Shown piece by piece: positions 7,451-14,283 of a DNA stretch of 48,990 bases (positions are counted from its first letter, which is position 1; the number at the start of each line of letters is the position of its first letter). Source of the DNA: an uncultured Faecalicoccus sp. (lineage in GTDB: Bacteria > Bacillota_I > Bacilli_A > Erysipelotrichales > Erysipelotrichaceae); contig CABVDD010000014.1 in the NCBI GenBank assembly GCA_902497095.1, forward strand, positions 1 through 48,990, given 5' to 3'. Position numbers and translations under genes: made by a program. Under the pieces are notes generated by a model. That model searched no databases and was not told the origin of the DNA. It saw only the letters and a list, made by a program, of their open reading frames with translations.

Positions 7451-7785
7451 AATAGAATTTTACTATCTTTAGATGCGACTACATCGACCAATAATTCCTC
7501 ACCGGGAATTGCAGTATACGTTTCCGCAAAAATTTGTCCTGGTGATATATAATCAAAAATTGTACGATTTCCCCAATAATCGTTAACGATGATATTGACT
7601 CCACCATAAAGAACCAAACCTAAATCTCTAACAGATTCACCGGCATGATAGATGGTTTGGTTTTTTTTATATTCTTTTTCAAAAGCACCTAAGCATCGTA
7701 ACATAGGTTTAATTTCGTGTTCTTGTATACCTTGAAACAAAAGAGTTTTTGATAAAAAAGATGAATTCATAGTTTTTTATTGTTT

Positions 7786-7801
7786 TGTTGTTTAAACAAC
7801 A
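7786..7801. promoter_or_regulatory. 16-bp palindrome between the regulator and cupin-hcp
   Basis: TGTTGTTTAAACAACA is a perfect 16-bp palindrome centred between 7793 and 7794. It lies 16 nt upstream of the Crp/Fnr start and 55 nt upstream of the cupin start. The TTG/CAA half-sites are like those of Fnr/Crp-family operators. It is inferred to be the operator of the now broken regulator. Confidence 0.6.
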
Positions 7802-7855
7802 TATCCTTTGCGTTCATTGTAGTATTTTAATTTTGCACAGACAAGGAGGATGCCT

Positions 7856-8188
7856 ATGGAACATCTTTTAAAAAATATTGAGAAATCACAAGTTTTGTGT
7901 TTAAAAGACGAACTGATTTATCAACAAGGACAAATTGTTTCAAAAACTTTGGTACAAAACAGTATGCTGAGCATAACTTTATTTTCCTTTTCAAAAGGCG
8001 AAGAAATTAGTATGCATGAATCAAAAGGAGATGCTTTAGCGATTTGTTTAGATGGTGTAGCTCAAATCACAATTGATGATAACGATCATGAAATTAAGGA
8101 AGGCGAGTCTATCATTATGCCAGCTGGACATCCGCATGCGGTGTTAGCCAAAGAGAATTTTAAAATGTTGTTAGTAGTTGTATTTTAG
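7856..8188 (+). CDS. Small cupin-domain protein
   Basis: A 110-residue single-domain cupin. Motif 1 is degenerate (F-S-K-G-E-E-I-S-M-H-E-S-K-G-D) and keeps one His and one or more Glu; motif 2 is P-A-G-H-P-H-A-V. The G-E-S-I-I-M-P-A-G turn is typical. AAGGAGG (7843-7849) sits 6 nt before ATG 7856. An in-frame ATG at 7850 overlaps that site and is rejected. Only 14 nt separate it from hcp, so the two are co-transcribed. Cupin-hcp pairs are common in gut Firmicutes. The metal and ligand are unknown. Confidence 0.85.
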   Translation: MEHLLKNIEKSQVLCLKDELIYQQGQIVSKTLVQNSMLSITLFSFSKGEEISMHESKGDALAICLDGVAQITIDDNDHEIKEGESIIMPAGHPHAVLAKENFKMLLVVVF

Positions 8189-8202
8189 AAAAGAGGATCA
8201 AG

Positions 8203-9780
8203 ATGGAAAGTCAAATGTTTTGTTTTCAATGTGAACAAACGGCCGGATGTACAGGATGTATGGCTAAGGCTGGTGTTTGTGGAAAGTCGGCTGCAGTCGC
8301 AAAACTGCAAGATCAATTAACTGGAGCTTTGATTAGTTTTGCGGATGCGTTAAAAGATAAAAATGATATAGAAGAAGAAATTAAAAAAATATTTATCGAT
8401 GGTTTATTTACAACGGTAACGAATGTAAATTTTAATGAAGATACTATACAAAATCTCATCGATCAGGTACATGCACAAGAACAAAAAGCACTATCCAAGG
8501 TTTTAGAAGATTACGATATGGATCAAATTTGGAAAGATAATGAAGATATTCGTTCTTTAAAATCATTGATTTTATTTGGACTTAGAGGAATGGCTGCTTA
8601 TGCGTATCATGCCCGTGTACTAGGTTATATGGACTCTGATGTAGATCTATATTTTATAGAAGGACTTCGGGCTATCAAAGAGTGTAATGATATGGAATCT
8701 TTACTTCCCTATGTGATGAAAGTTGGAGAACACAATTATACGTGTATGGCATTATTAGATAAAGCCAATACAGAGAGCTATGGCATACCGGAGCCTACTG
8801 TAGTACCTTTAATGATTGAAAAAGGACCGTTTATTGTCGTATCGGGACATGATCTCTATGATCTTAAACAACTGCTTGAGCAGACAAAAGATAAAGGTAT
8901 TAATATTTATACTCATGGAGAAATGTTACCTGCTCATGCTTATCCTGAGCTTAAAAAATATCCGCATTTAAAAGGAAATTTTGGAACCGCCTGGCAAAAC
9001 CAACAAAAGGAATTTAAAGATATTCCTGCTCCAGTATTGTTTACTACGAATTGCCTAATGCCGCCGCTTTCAAATTATAAAGATCGTATCTTTACTACAG
9101 AACTTGTTTCTTTCCCGGAACTGGTGCATATAGGCGAGGATAAGGATTTTACACCAGTTATTGAAAAAGCGTTAGAGTTAGGTGGTTATCCACAAGATAC
9201 ACAGTTTACCGGTATAAATGGTGGTACGAGTGTTACAACTGGATTTGGCCATGGAACGGTATCAAAGGTGGCTGATCAAATCATTCAGGCTGTAAAGGAT
9301 GGAAAAATTTCAAGATTCTTTTTGATAGGTGGTTGTGATGGAGCTAAACCAGGAAGAAATTATTATACAAAAATGGTAGAACAGGCACCAAAAGATAGTG
9401 TGATTTTAACTTTGGCTTGTGGGAAATATCGTTTTAATGATTTAGATTTAGGAACAGTGGCAGGACTTCCAAGACTTATGGATATGGGACAATGTAATGA
9501 TTCTTACAGTGCTGTCCAGGTGGCATTATCTTTGGCAAAAGCTTTTGGATGCAATGTCAATGAATTACCGCTTTCAATTATTTTATCGTGGTATGAACAA
9601 AAGGCAGTTTGCATTCTTTTAACACTTTTATATTTGGGTATAAAAAACATTAAATTAGGACCGACTTTACCGGCTTTTATATCCCCTAATGTTTTAAATT
9701 ACCTTGTAGAAAATTATCATATTTCACCAATCACAACGGTAGAAAAAGATTTAAATACAATTTTAGATCCAAGCAAGTGA
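8203..9780 (+). CDS. hcp: Hybrid-cluster protein (hydroxylamine / NO reductase)
   Basis: A 525-residue cytoplasmic Fe-S protein that reduces NO to N2O and can reduce hydroxylamine, protecting anaerobes from nitrosative stress. The N-terminal cluster cysteines are C7-x2-C10-x8-C19-x6-C26 (with an extra C16), the spacing of anaerobe-type Hcp rather than the E. coli type. Downstream motifs for the hybrid 4Fe-2S-2O cluster are present: G-G-C-D-G-A-K-P-G-R-N-Y-Y, L-A-C-G-K-Y-R-F and G-Q-C-N-D-S-Y. Length matches the family (520-550). GAGGATCAAG precedes ATG. No hcr reductase gene is adjacent. With the divergent regulator destroyed, expression is likely altered. Confidence 0.95.
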   Translation: MESQMFCFQCEQTAGCTGCMAKAGVCGKSAAVAKLQDQLTGALISFADALKDKNDIEEEIKKIFIDGLFTTVTNVNFNEDTIQNLIDQVHAQEQKALSKVLEDYDMDQIWKDNEDIRSLKSLILFGLRGMAAYAYHARVLGYMDSDVDLYFIEGLRAIKECNDMESLLPYVMKVGEHNYTCMALLDKANTESYGIPEPTVVPLMIEKGPFIVVSGHDLYDLKQLLEQTKDKGINIYTHGEMLPAHAYPELKKYPHLKGNFGTAWQNQQKEFKDIPAPVLFTTNCLMPPLSNYKDRIFTTELVSFPELVHIGEDKDFTPVIEKALELGGYPQDTQFTGINGGTSVTTGFGHGTVSKVADQIIQAVKDGKISRFFLIGGCDGAKPGRNYYTKMVEQAPKDSVILTLACGKYRFNDLDLGTVAGLPRLMDMGQCNDSYSAVQVALSLAKAFGCNVNELPLSIILSWYEQKAVCILLTLLYLGIKNIKLGPTLPAFISPNVLNYLVENYHISPITTVEKDLNTILDPSK

Positions 9781-9799
9781 GCCTACGGGTTCACTTTTT
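9777..9799 (+). terminator. Intrinsic terminator after hcp
   Basis: A 7-bp stem (9777-9783 with 9788-9794) that includes the hcp stop codon is followed by five T residues (9795-9799). Confidence 0.6.
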
Positions 9800-9889
9800 C
9801 TGTGTTTGAAAAAAATAGTAAAATCAGTAAAAGATGGATAATGGAATACGAACTTTTTATATCGTAAATCCTTACTTTTTACATGGCTG

Positions 9890-9910
9890 TGCTATAATAA
9901 AAACACTATG
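9890..9910 (+). promoter_or_regulatory. Extended -10 promoter abutting the rarA start (leaderless candidate)
   Basis: TG-C-TATAAT (9890-9898) ends 9 nt before ATG 9908, which puts the expected transcription start about 3 nt before the start codon. No Shine-Dalgarno sequence can be found, and no good -35 is visible (a weak CTTACT at 9871). Confidence 0.6.
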
Positions 9911-11254
9911 GAACAAGAAGGTTTATTACAAGCAGAAGATATACGTCCTTTAGCTGATCGGATGCGACCAGAAACTTTAGAAGAATATGTAGGTCAAAAA
10001 CAACTGGTGGCAAAAGGCAATCTTTTATGGCGGATGATTGAAAATGATAAGGTGACCTCAATGATCTTTTGGGGTCCTCCCGGTGTTGGAAAGACGACAT
10101 TGGCAAGGATCATTGCGCATCAGACAAAGAGTTATTTTGTAGATTTTAGTGCGGTCACTTCAGGAATCAAAGAAATTAAAGAAGTGATGAAACAAGCCGA
10201 TTTACGTAAAAATCTAGGACAAAATACAATATTGTTCGTGGATGAAATTCATCGCTTCAACAAAGCACAACAAGATGCTTTTTTGCCTTATGTGGAAAAA
10301 GGAAGCATTATTTTAATAGGAGCAACTACAGAAAATCCTAGCTTTGAAGTGAATAGCGCCTTATTGTCGCGTTGTAAGGTCTTTGTGTTAAATTCACTGG
10401 AAAAAGAAGATTTGATCGATCTGATCCATCGAGCTTTGCACTCTTCTAAAGGGTTGGCAAATTTAGATGTTGATATTGATGATGAAGCCATTGAAGCGAT
10501 TGCCTCATTCGCATCAGGAGATGCCAGAATTTGTTTGAATACATTGGAAATGGTAGTCAATAATTCTCCCAGCGATATAGAAGGAATACATGTATCTAAA
10601 GAAATTCTTCAACAGTGTCTTCAACGAAAAACATTGTTGTATGACAAACATGGAGAAGAACACTACAATGTGATTTCTGCCTTGCATAAAAGTGTACGAA
10701 ACAGTGATGTGGATGCCGCTTTATATTGGCTGGCTCGTATGTTAGAAGCAGGAGAAGATCCTTTATATGTCGCAAGAAGACTAGTGCGCATGGCAAGTGA
10801 AGATATAGGCATGGCTGATTCCAGAGCCCTGGAGATTACGGTGGCTGCTTATCATGCCGCTCATTTTCTGGGTATGCCTGAATGCAATGTGCATTTAGCA
10901 CATGCGGTTGTATATCTTGCTTTAGCACCGAAATCCAATGCGTTGGAAGTAGCTTATAACACAGTGAAAGTGGATGCGATAAAAACATTGGATCAACCAG
11001 TTCCATTGCATATACGAAATGCACCGACTCGTTTAATGAAAGATTTAGGATATAGTCAAGGCTATGAATATAGCCATGATTATGCATTTCATATGACAGA
11101 TATGACCTGTCTTCCAGATTCTTTGATTGGTAAGGAATATTATCATCCCAGCAATCAAGGCTCTGAACTGAAAGTACAAAAACGATTGGCTCAGATCAAA
11201 GCTATCAAGGCCAATTATCATAAAATCAGACAACAGAAAGGAACAAAAAAATGA
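9908..11254 (+). CDS. rarA: Replication-associated recombination protein A (MgsA/RarA AAA+ ATPase)
   Basis: A 448-residue clamp-loader-like ATPase that acts at stalled replication forks. Walker A is G56-P-P-G-V-G-K-T-T, Walker B is F-V-D112-E113-I-H-R-F-N, sensor 1 is G-A-T-T-E-N-P-S-F and an S-R-C arginine finger follows. The C-terminal tetramerisation region (about 250-440) contains the family's W-L-A-R-M-L-E-A-G-E-D-P-L-Y-V-A-R-R-L-V-R. It starts an operon: its stop overlaps tsaE by 4 nt (ATGA). The start lies directly behind a -10 box with no ribosome-binding site. Further upstream in-frame starts are not supported. Confidence 0.95.
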   Translation: MEQEGLLQAEDIRPLADRMRPETLEEYVGQKQLVAKGNLLWRMIENDKVTSMIFWGPPGVGKTTLARIIAHQTKSYFVDFSAVTSGIKEIKEVMKQADLRKNLGQNTILFVDEIHRFNKAQQDAFLPYVEKGSIILIGATTENPSFEVNSALLSRCKVFVLNSLEKEDLIDLIHRALHSSKGLANLDVDIDDEAIEAIASFASGDARICLNTLEMVVNNSPSDIEGIHVSKEILQQCLQRKTLLYDKHGEEHYNVISALHKSVRNSDVDAALYWLARMLEAGEDPLYVARRLVRMASEDIGMADSRALEITVAAYHAAHFLGMPECNVHLAHAVVYLALAPKSNALEVAYNTVKVDAIKTLDQPVPLHIRNAPTRLMKDLGYSQGYEYSHDYAFHMTDMTCLPDSLIGKEYYHPSNQGSELKVQKRLAQIKAIKANYHKIRQQKGTKK

Positions 11255-11703
11255 AAATAGAAATTCATTCATTGCAGGAAACACAAGACTTTGCGCAAAA
11301 GATCGCAAAGCTTTGTCAAAATAAACATGTGGTGATCACTTTAGATGGTGATTTAGGGGCTGGAAAAACAACGTGGACCAAAGCTTTTGGTAAAGCATTG
11401 GGTGTTACCAGTACGATAAATTCGCCAACTTTTACCATTTTAAAATCGTATGTACAAGGCAATGGACAACCACTGCATCATATTGATGCATACCGTTTGG
11501 AAGGGGCCAGTCAAGATCTTGGCTTTGAAGATTGTTTTGATGAAGGGATCACGGTAATAGAATGGTCCCAATATATAGAAGATCAGCTTCCAGAAGATCG
11601 ATTATCTCTTTCTTTTGAAGAAGGAATGGATGAAAACAGAATCATCACAATGGAAGCACAGGGAAAAGTGTCAAATACGATTCTGGAGGAATATCATGAT
11701 TAG
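11251..11703 (+). CDS. tsaE: tRNA t6A biosynthesis ATPase TsaE
   Basis: A 150-residue P-loop protein needed with TsaB and TsaD for threonylcarbamoyl transfer to A37 of ANN-decoding tRNAs. Walker A is G33-D-L-G-A-G-K-T-T. The family segments S-P-T-F-T-I-L-K-S-Y and H-I-D-A-Y-R-L are present, as is E-W-S-Q-Y near residue 109. The start overlaps the rarA stop (ATGA), which implies translational coupling; no strong ribosome-binding site is needed. The end overlaps tsaB by 8 nt. Confidence 0.95.
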   Translation: MKIEIHSLQETQDFAQKIAKLCQNKHVVITLDGDLGAGKTTWTKAFGKALGVTSTINSPTFTILKSYVQGNGQPLHHIDAYRLEGASQDLGFEDCFDEGITVIEWSQYIEDQLPEDRLSLSFEEGMDENRIITMEAQGKVSNTILEEYHD

Positions 11704-12295
11704 TTTATGTATGGACAGCGCTTATAAACAATTGGTTTTGGGAATCTATAAAGATAAAGAATTGTTGGCAGGCATTAGTTTAGAGGCTTTTAAGAAACAA
11801 AGTGAAACCATTTTTGTAGAGCTAAATCGTCTTTTGAAAGAAACCAATTTAGATTATAAGGATATAGATCGTGTCATTATCACAAAAGGACCGGGATCTT
11901 ATACCGGAATTCGTATTGCGATGACGATTGCCAAAGTACTTTGTTCACAAATGCATAAAGAACTGTATACGATTTCTACGATGCAGTTGTATGCAGGTAT
12001 TGAAAAACAAGCCAATGTGATTTTGGATGCCCGCAGCCAAAGAGCTTATGTTGCACATGTAGAAAATGGACAGATTCAAGGAGATACACAAATCTTGACA
12101 TTAGATAAAGTAGAAGAATTTGTAAAGAAGCATCCTGGTATTTTGTTAGGCGATGCAGATTTGATAGGACGATCGGCACAAAAAGTAGATTTCTTAAAAA
12201 ACTTTATGGATCTAGAACCTTATTACAAGAAAGTTGAAAATATTCATGCTTTAGTACCCGATTATTTAAAAGAAAGCGATGCTTATAAAGTATGA
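11696..12295 (+). CDS. tsaB: tRNA t6A biosynthesis protein TsaB
   Basis: A 199-residue actin-like ASKHA protein, the inactive partner that scaffolds TsaD. M-I-S-L-C-M-D-S-A-Y is the phosphate-1 strand, and G-P-G-S-Y-T-G-I-R-I near residue 64 is the most conserved block, with K-x-L-C after it. It is slightly short (usual 215-235), and the C-terminal region is divergent, as is normal for TsaB. ATG 11696 follows GGAGGAATATC inside the end of tsaE. The in-frame start 27 codons upstream is rejected. Its stop overlaps rimI by 4 nt. Confidence 0.93.
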   Translation: MISLCMDSAYKQLVLGIYKDKELLAGISLEAFKKQSETIFVELNRLLKETNLDYKDIDRVIITKGPGSYTGIRIAMTIAKVLCSQMHKELYTISTMQLYAGIEKQANVILDARSQRAYVAHVENGQIQGDTQILTLDKVEEFVKKHPGILLGDADLIGRSAQKVDFLKNFMDLEPYYKKVENIHALVPDYLKESDAYKV

Positions 12296-12726
12296 ATGTA
12301 GAAGAAATGAAAGATTCAGATATAGAAGATGTTGTGAAGTTGGAAAAACAATGTTTTCTACAACCTTGGAATCAAGAACAATGTTTGTATGAGCTTCATG
12401 AAAACCCATTTAGTACAGGGTATCTTTTAAAAGATGGAGATCAAATTTTAGGATATGCCTTTTTATGGATCACGTTTGAGATTGCCCAGTTAGCTCGTAT
12501 TGGAATTGATCCAGCTTGTCGTCATAAAGGATATGGAACCTATCTTATGAAAGCTTTATGTGAACAAGCAAGAAAGGCAAATAGTGAATTTTTATCCTTA
12601 GAAGTACGTGAATCCAATCAGGCAGCCTTAAAAATGTACGAAAATATAGGGTTGATTCAAGTGAATGTATCAAAAAATTATTATTCGGATGGAGAAAATG
12701 CCATAGTGATGTCTATGGCTCTATAG
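12292..12726 (+). CDS. rimI: Ribosomal protein S18-alanine N-acetyltransferase-like GNAT
   Basis: A 144-residue GNAT acetyltransferase. Residues 7-30 carry the RimI-type start (D-I-x-D-V-V-K-L-E-K-Q-C-F-x-x-P-W). The acetyl-CoA loop is R-H-K-G-Y-G-T-Y-L near residue 81. L-E-V-R-E-S-N-Q-A-A-L-K-M-Y-E-N-I-G-L is the family's C-terminal signature, and Y-Y-S-D-G-E-N-A-I-V-M follows. It overlaps tsaB by 4 nt (ATGA) and precedes tsaD by 12 nt, the classic tsaB-rimI-tsaD order. The real substrate in Firmicutes may not be S18. Confidence 0.9.
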   Translation: MNVEEMKDSDIEDVVKLEKQCFLQPWNQEQCLYELHENPFSTGYLLKDGDQILGYAFLWITFEIAQLARIGIDPACRHKGYGTYLMKALCEQARKANSEFLSLEVRESNQAALKMYENIGLIQVNVSKNYYSDGENAIVMSMAL

Positions 12727-12738
12727 AGAGGAGTTTCT

Positions 12739-13740
12739 ATGATCGTTTTAGGAATAGAGAGCAGTTGCGATGAAACGGCAGTTGCCCTTGTCAAAGATAA
12801 AAAAGAAGTACTTTCATCCATAGTCGCAAGTCAGATCGATGTACATAAAGAATTTGGTGGTGTTGTTCCAGAAGTTGCCAGCCGAATTCATATTGAAAAT
12901 ATTTCATATTGTATTGATGCCGCTTTAAAAGAGGCAGGATGTACGATGGATGATGTAGATGCGATAGCTGTCACAAAAGGACCAGGATTGATCGGTTGTC
13001 TTCATGTTGGGGTGCAGGCGGCTAAAACATTAGCATTCGCCTATCATAAGCCGTTGATACCTGTACACCATTTGGCGGCGCATATTTATGCCAATGAATT
13101 AGTAGTGGATATGAAATATCCTTTACTGGCTTTAGTAGTATCTGGTGGTAATACTGAATTAGTTTATATGAAAGATGAAACAAGCTTTGAAATTTTAGGA
13201 GAAACACAAGATGATGCGATTGGAGAAGCCTATGATAAGGTTGCCAGAGTGCTTGGACTAGGATATCCGGGTGGTCCCAAAATTGATAAAATGGCAAAAG
13301 AGGGAAAGCCTGTTTATGCGTTGGCTAAGCCAAAAACACAAGGACGTTATGACTTTAGTTTTTCTGGTTTAAAAAGCAGTGTTCTTCAATTTACCAAGCG
13401 TATGGAAAGACAGAACAAGGCATACGATTTAAATGATTTGGCATGTTCTTTTCAAGAATGTGCATTAGATGAAATATTTTCCAGGATTCATGCCGCTTTG
13501 GATGATCATCCTGAAATCCGTCATTTTGTCGTAGGTGGTGGCGTTAGTGCCAATTCCAGACTTCGTGAAAAAATTGAGGAACTAAAAACAGAATATCCAG
13601 ATATTACGTTTACCGTACCACCGATGTATTGTTGTACAGATAATGCCAGTATGATCGGGGTAGCCGGCACAATTGCTTATATGTCTGGTCGCAGAGCTGA
13701 TGAAACTTTAACAGGCGATGCCAGTTGGCCAATTCAGTAA
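12739..13740 (+). CDS. tsaD: tRNA N6-adenosine threonylcarbamoyltransferase TsaD
   Basis: A 333-residue ASKHA-fold enzyme that transfers the threonylcarbamoyl group to tRNA A37. The metal-binding H111-x-x-x-H115 is seen in V-H-H-L-A-A-H-I-Y-A. The start G-I-E-S-S-C-D-E-T, the K-G-P-G-L-I-G-C-L-H-V-G block, L-V-V-S-G-G-N-T-E-L and F-S-F-S-G-L-K-S are all intact, and G-G-G-V-S-A-N-S-R-L-R lies near residue 272. GAGAGGAG precedes ATG by about 6 nt. It is the last gene of the rarA operon, with a terminator 8 nt after the stop. Confidence 0.97.
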   Translation: MIVLGIESSCDETAVALVKDKKEVLSSIVASQIDVHKEFGGVVPEVASRIHIENISYCIDAALKEAGCTMDDVDAIAVTKGPGLIGCLHVGVQAAKTLAFAYHKPLIPVHHLAAHIYANELVVDMKYPLLALVVSGGNTELVYMKDETSFEILGETQDDAIGEAYDKVARVLGLGYPGGPKIDKMAKEGKPVYALAKPKTQGRYDFSFSGLKSSVLQFTKRMERQNKAYDLNDLACSFQECALDEIFSRIHAALDDHPEIRHFVVGGGVSANSRLREKIEELKTEYPDITFTVPPMYCCTDNASMIGVAGTIAYMSGRRADETLTGDASWPIQ

Positions 13741-13747
13741 TATATAT

Positions 13748-13778
13748 AAAACCTTACCTTTTTTTGGCAAGGTTTTTT
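13748..13778 (+). terminator. Intrinsic terminator after tsaD
   Basis: An 11-bp stem with one mismatch (13748-13758 and 13766-13776) encloses a T-rich loop and is followed by more T residues. It ends the rarA-tsaEB-rimI-tsaD operon. Confidence 0.65.
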
Positions 13779-13828
13779 AATAATACTGTTTTGTTTTTAT
13801 ATGATACAATGAGACATAGGTGATACAT

Positions 13829-14248
13829 ATGGAAAAATCATTCAAACAAGAAATTCAGGAAGCGCTTCAAGCGGCTGATCAGGCATTGACTTGCCTACAA
13901 AGAGCAGACGATTATCTTCAGAGTGCCAAAAACTGGGGATGGTTTGATATGCTTGGCGGTGGTGCTCTTTCGACCTTTTTTAAACATTCAAAGATCAAAG
14001 ATGCACAATATGAAATGGAAGCATCTAAAAGAGCACTGCAAAATTTTCGCAGGGAATTAGAAGATGTAAATCAACAACTGCATTTAAATTTGGATATTAG
14101 CGATTTTTTGATATTTGCCGATTACTTTTTTGATGGACTCATCGCGGATTGGCTGGTACAAAATAAAATAATGGATGCCAAAGCGCAAGTACAAAAGGCA
14201 ATCATTCAAGTACAAACGATCAAAAACGATTTGGTTCAGTACTTGTAA
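13829..14248 (+). CDS. Conserved hypothetical protein, coiled-coil rich
   Basis: A 139-residue, probably cytosolic, highly helical protein. The middle holds a striking W-G-W-F-D-M-L-G-G-G segment (residues ~37-46), then S-T-F-F-K-H-S-K-I-K-D-A. This looks like a conserved motif seen in uncharacterised Firmicutes proteins, but I cannot name the family securely. Flanking parts are heptad-like and rich in Q, A, E and K. ATG 13829 follows AGGTGA; a GTG 9 nt upstream overlaps that site. A -10-like TACAAT (13804-13809) lies just upstream. It precedes a large membrane protein by 35 nt, possibly in one operon. No function is assigned. Confidence 0.75.
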   Translation: MEKSFKQEIQEALQAADQALTCLQRADDYLQSAKNWGWFDMLGGGALSTFFKHSKIKDAQYEMEASKRALQNFRRELEDVNQQLHLNLDISDFLIFADYFFDGLIADWLVQNKIMDAKAQVQKAIIQVQTIKNDLVQYL

Positions 14249-14283
14249 AGCTTTATATTAATAGTGTGATTTAGGAGATTGTT

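Larger units (their letters stand above)
7093..7770 (-). pseudogene. Crp/Fnr-family regulator (HcpR-like position) split by element insertion
   Basis: From ATG 7770 on the minus strand, 107 codons (to about 7450) encode a cyclic-nucleotide-binding-like sensor domain: F-x-G-I-Q-E-H-E-I, Y-H-A-G-E-S-V-R-D-L-G-L-V-L-Y-G-G-V-N-I, then P-G-Q-I-F-A-E-T. The match ends at S-K-I-L-F. The frame then continues about 118 codons through element DNA, antisense to int, to a stop at 7093. The dimer helix and the C-terminal winged helix are absent, so it cannot bind DNA in the family manner. The gene is divergent from cupin-hcp, the place of HcpR/Crp-type activators of hcp in anaerobes. No clear Shine-Dalgarno precedes ATG. 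Confidence 0.85.
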
